NCBI GenBank assembly: GCA_036877525.1
Contig: JAZGTH010000062.1
Span: 5,884,501-5,948,500 of the forward strand
Source of the DNA: Chromobotia macracanthus
Lineage: Eukaryota > Chordata > Actinopteri > Cypriniformes > Botiidae
Direction: 5' to 3'
Length of the DNA: 64,000 bases
A program made the position numbers and the translations under genes. Under the pieces are notes generated by a model. That model was not told the origin of the DNA, did not search any database, and saw nothing but the letters and a program-made list of their open reading frames with translations. Below, in pieces: positions 36,233 to 47,152 of this stretch. How positions within the stretch are numbered: the stretch's first letter is position 1; each line of letters begins with the position of its first letter.

Positions 36233-37047
36233 ACTCTACACAAGCATGTAAAAGGAAACAAAATGGAAAAATATTAACGTCCCTCACCCCTTCAAATATA
36301 CAACAGAATGCTGTGTAGTAACACACGAATTGCAAGAATGTTTTTTGCTCCTCGAAATCTAACTCTAAACCAGGCCTGCTTACAACATGGGGAAAAGGCA
36401 AAAGAGCTTCTTTGACTGGAATGAGGTATGATATATAAACTATAAAATTAGAAAAATAGGTTGCTTTATCCCTTTGGCCCATTGGCAATTCATACACTGT
36501 ACCACCTTTTAAACTAAATGTCATTCAGTGCGTGCAAAAAATATTTTGTCACCGCAGCGAGGAATGTACCACACATCTAAGCCGTGTAGCGTCCAAAAAT
36601 GTGACTATGACTAGGGAATGTTTTGGGTTTTCAAACAATCAATATTTATACTTAAAAGATAAAACCAAAAATAATCAAGAACAACTGAGCTAAAAAACAA
36701 ACAAAATCATCAGTGCATAAGGAATCTGAAAGGAATGGATGGAAGTACAGAAAAAGATCCATCACATGCACTAGAATAAGTGCCAAGGTTCTTTTGCATG
36801 GGGGTCATGGAAAAGCACAAAATAGAGCAAATTACAAAAATAGTGAGACAAAAATCATACATCTATAAACAAAGGCAACAAATGCAGTTCCACACAGGCT
36901 TTGCACTGACTGACATTTGTTACACAAGCATATGTAATATCCTAACTTGCTTAATTGTCTAATAATTAGCAGAAGTACAATATTGTCCATGTCTTAAACC
37001 ACAGAACTGAGTGGACCAGTGTTCTGCCACGGTCTGATGGCCTGTTA
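36051..37047 (-). terminator. usp1: usp1 3' UTR, candidate polyA signals
   Basis: Between the usp1 stop and dock7 I find no minus-strand AATAAA nearer than 36051-36056. An ATTAAA variant sits at 36215-36220, about 830 nt past the stop. Either choice takes the usp1 3' UTR up to or into the dock7 3' UTR region on the other strand. Confidence 0.45.
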
Positions 37048-40000
37048 CTACTGAGAGACTCTCTTGTAGAAGAGCAGGTAGGGTGTAGAGGTGGAGCAGG
37101 TCTCGGGGGAACATGATCGGAGAAAATCCTCTTCTTCAAAGAGTCTCACTTCTGAGTCATCAAACAGCATCCACTTTCCCTCATAGTCCACAAGGTTCTG
37201 CAGAGCCGAGTCGAAGCTTACATGAGTCTTGCCATCCATGGTACCAATTCCCTCCTCCTCAGTTTCCTTTACTCCGGCATTCTGAAGCAGAGTACCAGAG
37301 GCACGACTGGCCAAGCTGGAAGCCTTCTCAGGATTGGTCTGCTTGCTGTTGCCGAGTTCGTAACTAGTGATGCTCCTTTGTCCTCCTAAGAGCCCAACAC
37401 CCTCTGAGCACCTCTTGCTTCCTGCCTTGCTGGACGTGCTTGTGACGCTGGCCCGGTTAGCTACTTTTTGCCCCCTGCCAGACAAGCTGAAAGACACCTC
37501 ACCATCATCGTAATAGGTCTGAGGCACCTCATCTTTCTTCTGATGTTTCATGTCCTCCTCTCTGTCTTGTTTTTCATCCTGAGACTCCAGCCTGAGATCA
37601 GTACGTTGAAGATCCATCATACGGATGTAAGTGGTGTAATGCCCACTGCTGATAGTTACTCCACTATGCATGACTACTGCGAAGAGCTCGTAGTGATGGC
37701 TCTGATCTGGAGAATCGGGCTGAGTGCACCATTCATGCAGGGAAAGACTAAGAGGCGTCTGCAGAGGTGTGTTCACCTTGGAAAGGCCAGCGTAAGGGTC
37801 CATCCTGTCCAAGAGTTTAAAAAAGAAGAATTAACCTTTGGAAAAGCTGCTCAATATATTTTCTTAAATAAAATAAACTTCTACAAGTCTATAAAATTGA
37901 TGTCAAATTAATCTGATACCAGTTTGACTGGTTTAACTTGCTTTATGCTGCAGGCCACGACTATAAGCACTGCCTGATGGCCCAGGGCCAATGTGAGCGC
38001 CCGCTCGGTCTGTGCTGCATTGTCGTGAAAACGCATTACTTGCACATTTTTAATCCTTGACAAATTTAAATATTTAAGTACAGGAGGACATGAAACAGAA
38101 CTCAATTCAGTACTTGTGCACTGTTTGAGAAGTTTTGTGTGCACAGCACACATCTGATGCTTGCACCCATAAAGTCATATCTAAGACAATTCAGTAGTTG
38201 TACAAAGTTCTCTTTCATGTCTTCTTGCGCTTGAATGGATGAATACAATCGTAAAAACACTGTTATGGAAACTATAACTGATTTACATATGGCTAGTGCT
38301 GTTTTTTTAGCTATGTTTTATATTATAGCTGTCCTCACGTACTGCTGATCTGTCACAGCATCGTGCAAAGAAAGTGCAAACAGCGCAGAAATACAGACAT
38401 GTGTTCAGTTTTGTGTGCTCTTACAGTTGAGCATTTAAATTAGCAAAGCTTAAAAACACAAGCAAATGATACATTTGAAGAGACAGCAACTTGAAGTGAC
38501 AGAACTGGCCTGATCCTACATAATCATACTTTGACTATGATTGTTCATTCACACCGATCAACATTTTCTCTGCCATTATTAACTTACTCTTACAATTCTG
38601 CATAGGGACGCCAGGTAAGCTAAAACAGATGAGGTCTTAAAGTGACAGCAGCCTAACAAACCTGCTGCAGACAAACATTTCACTCATTGCTCTTCACTGA
38701 TTACCTTTTTTAACTTTAATCAGGATTAACCTATATTCATCTTAGACAGTAACGACTATGCAACATTATTTTACAGTTAATTTCTTTTACATGTGAACTA
38801 AACATAAGATGTTTTCATAAGGTCTGAAATCAACGCAGGACACTTACTCTGAGCCATTGGCAGCAAAGCATTTTAGGTGAATTGTGACAACCTCTGGGGT
38901 TCTGTCAAACAGAAGGCTTCTCTCAGCTTCTGTGTAGTGATGACAGGTCTCGCAGAAATATTTATCCTGACCTACAATTCGCTCCACAGAGGCAAACTGA
39001 GACATGGCCCACTTTAGAGTCTTCAGCTCAGGCTTGGGATCCGGAGAAACTAAAGAAAGAGATCCAGTTAAAAACATCTCAGATTATCTAACTAGCACCA
39101 GACTGATGTGTTGATTGAGGGTATGTACTCACTCTCAGAGCTGGAGATGGAGCAGCTGGTCTCATCCTCCTGCACAGGAACACTGATGTCTTGAAAGACT
39201 TCCCTTCTCTCTGTGTAACACTCACATTCCAGGCAGCGTGTCCGCAGAACCAGCTGACCCTGGAACATCCACTTCAGCACATCCAGACCTGATTCCTCTG
39301 ATTACACCAGATTAGATAAAACTACTTTTTACCACTGTACCTACTTTGCACTAATTGTGTTAAACATTCATAATAATTATAATTGATGATTAATAAATTA
39401 TACAGGTATGTCATTTACATGTCTTTTTTTCCTCAATTTAACTTTTGACATTCATTACTGTTTTTTATTTATCTTTTATTTGATAATTATTCTTCTTTGA
39501 GGCATACAGTAATGATAGATTGATATATTCATTTAATAAATAATACATTTGTCCATTTGCCTGTTTAAATACTTTAAGTAAATACTGTACACAGCAAATT
39601 TTCATTTAAATTCAGCTTAATTTTTATTTACCTTGATTCTTTTCTGTCTGTTTAACTTCTTGAGCTGTACTGTCATTTTCGGGTGTATCCTTCTCCTGCT
39701 TTTCTTGGGCAGTACACTCCACTTTGGTCTCCTCTTTAGCTCCAACATGTGAAGTGATACGTCCCATGCTGCGGAACTTTGAGAAGATGCTGGGCTGCTT
39801 CCCAGATGGCTTCAACCAGCTGAGCTTCCCCCTCCTTGTTCTCTTGCCCATCTCTTTAGGGGAACTGTCAATCTTCTCCTCTTCTGTGGTGCTTCCTTTT
39901 TCCTTTTCTTGCTCTTGTTCCTCTGCTTTACTCTTCTGGTCAGTAACAGAACTCTCTGTGGTTATGTCGCTGGCAGACTTTCTCTTCGAGCGGGTTACAG

Positions 40001-41442
40001 GCACGCTCTCCGCATTCTTCTTGGACTTACTCTGAGATTTTGGCTTCTTCTTGGCATTGCCTGCTTCTGTGTCACTCTTTCTTTTTCCACTCAGCTGGCC
40101 GTCAGAGCTCCCGTCCTCTTCAGGGGTGGACTCACCAGCTCCACTGCTCTTAGTGGCATCTTTTTGGTCTCCTTGTTCTTTTTTGATGGTGTCACAGGCC
40201 TCCTGGATGTTTGCAAGGATGCACTGCAGTACCTCCTGTGCATCGTGCTGCAGGTAGCCCTCATACATAGGATTAAGCTGCCTGCAGAGGGGAATCAAGC
40301 AGGTTTGTTGATTTTGTCCTTATCTACTTAATAATTGTATTTGATATTTTTAAAAGTTTAAAACTTTCACAGTGCTGTAATAAATCTGTATAAAATAATA
40401 TAATATTAGATCTTTCAAATAACTGCAGGCCTGTAGAATTACCTGAGGGTGTTAAGCAGCCTACGTGGTGATGTGGCAAGCTCTCCATCGCTGTATTTTT
40501 CTGGGTTAAGCAGAAAGCTGGACTGCAGCTGCTCTACAGATAAGATGAGGCTGTGGAAACTGCCTAGCAACTCCATATGAGCAGGTATGGTGTTTTCGCT
40601 GGAGTTCTCCTGATGAACCACACAAAAAACAAATTCATACTTTAATGCAAATATACCATTATACTGCAGCCTTTCCATATATTTACATTCAATCAATTAA
40701 CAGATGCTTTTATTTATTGACTAACAAATGAGAAATGCTACATCACATTTAGCCTAAAAAGACGGTAGGCTACAAAAAAGTATATTTCTGTTTACAAAAG
40801 AATATTTCTATTTACAAACCTCGCTTTGGGCACCATCTTCTTGCTGGTTGTCTTTCAGTTTTGCCAAATCACACAAAGACTTGATGGCCTCTTTAAAACC
40901 AGGGCAGTAAAATAAGACCTGAAATTTACAGGAAAGGCACAAACACAGCTCTTTCATTCATAAAACCCAACTCAATGTAACATTAACATGAAACTATTCA
41001 GAACAATATATGAACGGTTGGGTAGGTAAACTGATGACAAGGCAGGCACATACTTGAAGAATGCTGTTCAGATAGCAGGTGTTCCCTAAATTATTAAGCC
41101 CAGCGAAAGGGACCAGACTCTCTTGCTTCTCACAGGTTAGTGGAGATGAAGGGCAAGGCATAGGCACAATCTGATCATGACTTGAAAAGGGGGAACAATT
41201 GGACAACATTAAATCATCTTCAACCTAACCTGTATTTGATAATGCCATAATCGCATGACCTACTTTGCAGTCTCCTCTGGTTCAGCGGTACTGTGATCTT
41301 CAGCTGGGGTCTCGGAGAAGTCCAGGGCTCGTTTGGTCTCCTTCCTCTGGAAGAACTTTAGAGAGAGTTTGCTTTTCTTCACTGGGCTGCCTGCGACAGC
41401 GACCACTCCGCCTTCACACTGTAGTCCGGGCATTTTGACCAT
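37048..41442 (-). CDS. usp1: Usp1, ubiquitin-specific protease 1 (8 coding exons)
   Basis: Nuclear deubiquitinase that, with UAF1/WDR48, removes ubiquitin from FANCD2 and PCNA. Minus-strand coding exons: 41264-41442, 41054-41180, 40820-40918, 40443-40609, 39632-40281, 39133-39297, 38848-39049, 37048-37804 (TAG 37048-37050). All joints keep frame. Length is 778 aa from the inner ATG at 41433 (MPGLQ, the human-like start) or 781 from the first ATG at 41442; human is 785. In inner-ATG numbering the catalytic Cys92 lies in GLNNLGNTCYLNS (codon 41075-41077), His582 in ISSGHYT and Asp742 in LFDDSEV. CLEC and CETC pairs suggest the finger zinc site. The self-cleavage diglycine is kept at Gly667-Gly668 in GLLGGQ. 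Exon 5 is a long charged insert with basic, NLS-like RKSD...KKKPK. Confidence 0.95.
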
Positions 41443-41445
41443 TCA

Positions 41446-41850
41446 CTGAACGAGATGAAGGAAACAACTCATCAAATGTCAAAAGAAAAGCAACTCAGAC
41501 ATTTATATTTGTTTCTATGTACGTACACACGCACATACATCGCATTGCAGCTAACTTAGCAGCCGCCCAACCCACACAAACATGCACGCCGCCGGTGGCT
41601 CTGTTCTTTCTACAGAAACACTTTAATTGCTTAATAAATAACAAAACTACATTTGATGGGCTTACCTGTTCGGGTTTATTACGCAGAAATTACATTTTCG
41701 CCAGAAGAAAATCTATCCAAAATACGCACATTCGTATTAAAGGTAAACAATCTGACATGCCCGTCCACTGTGGAACTTGGCGCTTTTTCGACTGCTGAGG
41801 CACTCGCGCTACTGCCTGATTAAAAAGAGACGGTCTAATACATTGTTTGA
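41446..41850 (-). promoter_or_regulatory. usp1: usp1 5' noncoding exon and promoter region
   Basis: Just before the first usp1 ATG the minus strand reads as a pyrimidine tract ending in CAG (acceptor, exon from 41445). A matching GTAAGC donor ends an upstream noncoding exon at 41666, giving an intron of about 220 bp. Further upstream at 41777-41783 TTGGCGC resembles an E2F site, which would fit the S-phase expression known for USP1. Exon and site are inferred from consensus only. Confidence 0.5.
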
Positions 41851-43299
41851 GATTAACGAAAGAGTGCCCGTTTTTATGTTCGATTAAATGTTTTGTTTTG
41901 TTTTGTTTCTAAATATTTGTTTATCAAAATCTTGAATAAAAATAAAATTGGTTGCGCAGGCATAATTTCTGACTACTCGTATATAAACCTTCATAAAGCC
42001 ATTTTGAGCCGCTCGGAGATCAGTGATAGTCAGGATTATGGAGTATTTGCTAGTACGAATGTGGCTGGACCTGGATCAGTGTAAACAATGAGCTTCAAAG
42101 AAAAACCTCATCGAATATGAGCGGTTACGTTAATTATAATATTATAATATTAGTTAATTATTATATAAGTTAATTATAATACATATAAATAACAAAGCAG
42201 GCTAAAACGAGATAATTATTCAATAACTTTTGTGTAGCGGTTGTTAAGTACACAGCGCAGGAAATTGGTTATATAACAGTTCAACACTTCAGATCAGCCA
42301 AAACATATATTTTGTTTATTTTTTTCAAAAATACTACGACAGAAATGACAGCTTTTATCTTAAAATAAATAATACGGTACACATAAAAGCTGTAGTTTCG
42401 TGTTTCTTTTAAATTGATATATAAATCACTTCCACCCTACGCCAGCAGGTGGGTATCAAGAGCGATGCACGAACAAAATTACAAACCTTTCTAAGACACA
42501 CAGGCTACATCATCTGTATTGTACATACATCAAATTACATATTTAATGTATGTACAATAAAAATTACGTATGAGCGTGGTTGTTTTACCAAAGTGATTTT
42601 AGGTTAAAACTGAAATGAATGTTTTGGGAAATACATTTGATGTGCTATATCTGGTAACCAAATTTACAGTGTTGCCTCTCAGTTGATGTTTAAGCTCATA
42701 TGAACTGCATGCATGTAATATTGTATATGTAGAATGTTACATTTCATGTACATTATAGCATGTCACCCAGCAGGACGGCTTTCGCTGCTTTGACATGTTC
42801 CTCTGCCCATGTGCATATGATAGCAATGCTTTTACTCTGCAGATGTGTTTGAAATGAATAGAAGACGGTCATGCAAGTGTGGACTGACTTAATGGACTGG
42901 GTAAATAACAACAGAATCCCAGGTATTTGGTTCCTGTTTAATTATTCTTTATGAACCAATAAATTACAATATTCTCATTTAGTGAACCAAAAAATCTTTA
43001 ACTTTTAAATCTGAGTGAACTATCCAGTTGTAAGCATTTACTGTCATAGGAAAAACAGCCCTGGAATGAAGATTTTGAGTCTGGAAATGTGAAGAACTAC
43101 ACCAGCGCACTCAGAGAATGAGAGGCATGTCCTGCGCTCCTTCAGCCCCAACCGTGTGCTGTTTTTTAAATCACAGCAAGCGGCCTCCTATACCGCACTA
43201 AACCTCAGCCTGCCTCAGTGTTAGTAACATACACACTGTCAAGTTATCAAGATATACAGATATATCAGGTCACAAACTGTCTAGATATGTTTGCACGTC
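41851..43299. other. Intergenic, AT-rich, between usp1 and the 44-kb start
   Basis: No coding exon. Contents are AT-rich low-complexity stretches, such as repeated ATTATAAT and TTAATTAT blocks at 42130-42185. No RNA gene recognised. Confidence 0.5.
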
Positions 43300-43614
43300 C
43301 AAGTAGGATGTGTTTCTTCATTTGATGGTACTGGACTAACATTCCTGTAAAACAAAAACAGTTTTAACCTAAACTAACTATGTTTTAACCTAAACTATGG
43401 TTAGGGTGTAGGTAATACACCCTAACCATAACTGACCCCTAAAACCAGAGGGAAATAACAGGTTGATAAGGCACACAAGCCTCTAACCGAGCCCTAAACC
43501 TAACATTAACCCTAAACCTAATCTTACTGTTTGCCTAATCTTACAATTTGATTGGTTGACAGAAATGTTGTTTGAGGATCTTCCAAATGTTGATCCAGAA
43601 ACATGTCCTACTTG
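43300..43614. mobile_element. Inverted-repeat element (MITE-like), 315 bp
   Basis: The left end CAAGTAGGATGTGTTTCT is matched by the right end AGAAACATGTCCTACTTG as an imperfect inverted repeat (2 mismatches in 18). Inside are TAACCCTAA-like strings and a palindrome GGTTAGGGTGTAGGTAATACACCCTAACC-type core at about 43400-43430. There is no coding capacity, so this is a nonautonomous DNA element of unknown family. Confidence 0.55.
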
Positions 43615-43880
43615 AATTCACCCAGATCACCAATCACACATCAGATCACGAAGCAGCTTAAAGGAAATGTGGCAAAAACACCAGGTTAACATTTGATCCC
43701 TGCCTGCATTGCGCAAGAAAAGAAGTGATGGGAAAGCTGCTTGTGTGTATGCATGTGCATCTGACCCTCTGACTGCCATTGGATAAGCGCTGAGGATGGG
43801 GGAGTGTTTAGGCTCGCAGTATAGCGCTTGTGTTACGAAAGTCCCCATCCACAGACCTCAATAACAACAGTATCACAGGC

Positions 43881-43948
43881 TGAGTGTGTGAAGAGGAGTG
43901 AGGAGTGTGTGTGAAGAGGAGGAGTGTGTGTGAAGAGGAGTGAGGAGC
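43881..43948. repeat. Minisatellite, about 21-bp GTGTGTGAAGAGGAGTGAGG units
   Basis: About three imperfect tandem copies of a purine-rich 20-22-bp unit lie just upstream of the GC-rich block at 43941-44060. Confidence 0.8.
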
Positions 43949-44060
43949 GCCTCTACCGCCGTCGCAGCTGGTTGCGGCTGCCTCCCGGTGCTGGATCTCC
44001 TTGAAGGTCTGCCTCGCCTCTGCAGTGCCCAGGAAAAAATAGGGGCCACTAGAGACTGGG
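43941..44060 (+). promoter_or_regulatory. Candidate noncoding first exon and CpG-rich promoter
   Basis: A locally GC- and CpG-rich block ends in CTGGG followed by a perfect GTAAGT donor at 44061. It lies 2.5 kb from usp1 and points the other way. In human the gene head-to-head with USP1 is KANK4, whose 5' noncoding exons precede long introns. That makes kank4 the leading guess, but no coding sequence here supports it. Confidence 0.35.
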
Positions 44061-46471
44061 GTAAGTGGTGTGAGCTAACACATATTCCTTGCATGTCAGC
44101 TTTACTATTTAACTTTTTCACCTCTTTTACGTTTACGTTTGGAAACGCAATACACTTCTATTCAACACACCCGCCCGTATTTACACCCGTTTCGCTACAT
44201 TTGCAGTAGTGTGATTTATTATTTGCGCTTCTTCTGGTAATTTTCCAGTACTGAAGTATCTCAGATTTCGATTATTGCTCGCCGATGGACCCAATGCAGG
44301 CTCTTCCTTTGGTCGTCATCATTTTAAGGCTGGTTTGTACAACTTAATTGCCTACAGCAACCCTGCAGATAGGCACCCAGTTCTTCTCGTCATAGCTCAA
44401 ATTCATAATCTGTTTTCGCGCAAACTGTGCCATTTTTGTAATGTCGACCAGGCTGGTTGTTACTTTATGTCAATCTGGCATGCGAGACACTCGAGTCGAG
44501 GATCCGGAGCATCCGGAGGATCCGGCAACATAGATCGCAGTTGTCGGATCTGGATGTTAAGGGCTGGTCGCTGTGCGTATTCGCGCTTAACACTGTTAGG
44601 TTGCTTTCTTAATGAGTTGTTTTGACCCAAGAAACCTCGTTTTAACACGCATTGCTTCAGCCATTGTGAATTAGTCCATGAAACTGACATGCATTAAACA
44701 GTAGCCCGTGTTGTTGTGTCAGCGGTGTTAATATCTCTTCATGTACATCATATTTATGAATGAAACATATTCCACCCATCATCCCATAGATTTTATAATA
44801 TTCAGAGGTTAATGCAATGAATTTATTCATGGTAATTGATTCAATAATTGCATTCATTTTTTTAAAGACCTCTTTCTTTATTTTTATTTAAATTCATGTA
44901 TCTGTGTTGATGGTGTTTAAAAATATCTTGCGTTACATTTCTACATTGTTTTTGTATTAAATAGACATGTTTCTTCTTCAGCTCAGAACTTTGCGTTAGA
45001 AAAGCGTTGTTAGAGCGTTAAATATATGCTAGAGATAAACAGACATGCTTCTGCTCCTGTGAACAGTCATGTGGGCCTTGTTGCATCACTGACTGTAATT
45101 CAATGTCTTGCAACCCTGCCACAGTTGTAGAGCTCTGACAGGCCTTCAGTGAAAACAGCGACTGTAGGGACATTTTAGGGTGCTTTGAATCTGATACATT
45201 TTCAGTCTCTTGACAATTGTTATTGCACTAAAATGGTTTGGATTGTGTGGAAAGTCTCTTAGTTTCTTGGATGTGGTGGGCATGAGAGAACTCATGGAGG
45301 ATATGGAATTTGGCAAGCGGGGTCTCTTGGGGGTGCGCATGTGAAGCTCTGTGGAGGCGATTCCTTGTCCATTGTTTTCTGCTCAAGGACATTTTTCAGA
45401 GAACGGAGATGGAAACAATGGCTGATATAATCTGCACGTGGCTCCTGCCCTGTAGATTTATTCCTCGTATGAGCATAAGGAAAAAAAAGCAGGAGAGGGA
45501 CCTTGTGAACAAAAGATTTCTTTGAAAGTTTACTTTAATCTGTTGTGGGATATTGCCTGCATCATGGAATCATGTTATAAACAATATAACAAATGGAAAC
45601 TTAGTTTTGTATCAGACCACAAGTGTTAACTGGACTTTTCTGTTTATTGTGTTTTCATGTCATGGTTCAGTGGATGTGAGAGGCTGGACATTTGTTATAG
45701 ATTAGTAATGCAATTTTAATTAGTAATGAATTTCTATGATGCTATGAATTTACTTATAAAGCTATTTATAAAATAGTTCAATTTGACTAATCCTATACAT
45801 TCTACGTTCATATGGGAAGTTAATAATGCATTGTAAACAAAAATCATATTGCTATGAGACAACCACACAGGAGTATTTCAGGTGATCTATTTTTCTATAA
45901 AGGTACTATGACTTTTCTAAATGTCAGGTATACTTAGGAAAATAAATGTATCATATTATCTAACCTAAATAAGAGGAGCTGACTCTGCACTGAGAGATGA
46001 AAGATGGTCCTTGTGTGGAATTAGGGTTTTTTCCGGATGTTAAACTAGGGGTTGTCATCCTATGTTTTCCAGATGTCTGCAAGTAAAAGCAGCACCCACT
46101 GTCACTACATCATATATGTGTGCATGAACATGCTTGTGTGTACCCACTCACACACATTTATATGAATGTTCAAAGACAAATGCTTGTCTTAAAGTGTGTT
46201 CTTGTGGTTGAATTGTTGAGAAAATGTCTAGTTCAATGAGTGAGCTGGGATCCATCCAAGCAGTTAGAGATGTAGGCAGTGGAATGTGCTTAATTCATAT
46301 TTGCTGGACCAGTTGAAGTCACCAGAATAGCCCAGCTTTAAGGAGTAGATGTTTTGTTAATTCCTCCCATCCATTTCTCTCTAGAGTGTGTACAGAAGTC
46401 TACACAGATGCTGAATGCAGGAGTTAAAACCTTCTGACCTCTTAAGCCAATAACTTATGTTTGCGTCTGCT
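44061..46471. other. Noncoding, possible first intron
   Basis: No recognisable exon. At 44497-44525 there is a short tandem ATCCGGA/GGATCCGG motif. The 117-codon open frame at 44275-44625 resembles no protein I know and lacks coding signs. Confidence 0.45.
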
Positions 46472-46613
46472 TTACATTTACGCATTTGGCAGACTCTTTT
46501 ATCCAAAGCAACTTACAGTACAATCAGTTATACATTTTCTTAGTGCATGTGCTCCCTGGGAATCGACCCACAATCTCTTGTGGGTTCACAATGCTCTACC
46601 ACTGAGCCATAGG
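46472..46613 (-). repeat. tRNA-derived SINE, near full length
   Basis: Read on the minus strand it has an A-box-like segment (GGCTCAGTGGTAGAGC), a B-box-like GGTCGATTCCCAGGG and the tail with GCTTTGGATAAAAG and GCCAAATGCG. This is the best-preserved copy in the window. Confidence 0.8.
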
Positions 46614-46813
46614 AGAACCCATTTTATATGTATTTTGTCTGAAGAAACACTTGCTTAACTGTCAAAACATAGTCACCTTTCATATATTATCATCATATCA
46701 TTATTAATCTGTTCAAACAATGGAATTTACAAAAATAGACATAAAGATTTACTATTTGAACTGCAATGACATAGTTCATGCTGGTTTCCCCCATTTTTTT
46801 CAGTATTCTTCCC

Positions 46814-47152
46814 TTAAAGGCAGGGTAGGCAATTTTTTTCTAGAAACGTTTTTTGTTATGCTGGGTGAAAGTCTCCCTTCCTGATAGCAAACCAAGTGTA
46901 TTGGTCTAAATATATTTATATAAATATGTATCCTTTATTGAAGGTGCAGGACTGTAAAACGTTCATCCAGTCTGCATTCGGTCCGATGTCCTAGATCACA
47001 AGATGTCCTACTTGCCTGTCAAACTATGTGTGCATTCATGTGTTGAAGAAGGTGTGGCTTTGAAGAACGCTTTGACAGGAGTGTGGGATCATATGCTTTC
47101 AAAGCAAGGCTGCTATCGCTAGTCTCTTCAAAATTGCCTACCCTTCCTTTAA
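46814..47152. mobile_element. 339-bp MITE with TTAA ends
   Basis: Terminal inverted repeats TTAAAGGCAGGGTAGGCAAT and its right-hand partner ATTGCCTACCCTTCCTTTAA differ by one base over 20. TTAA stands at both outer ends, the target of piggyBac-type transposases. No coding capacity. Confidence 0.75.

Noticed and set aside
43490..43530. TAACCCTAA-like telomeric string
   Set aside because: Too short and degenerate for an interstitial telomere; it is part of the inverted-repeat element.
44275..44625. 117-codon plus-strand open frame near the CpG block
   Set aside because: No recognisable domain, frame continues into clear noncoding sequence; likely chance.
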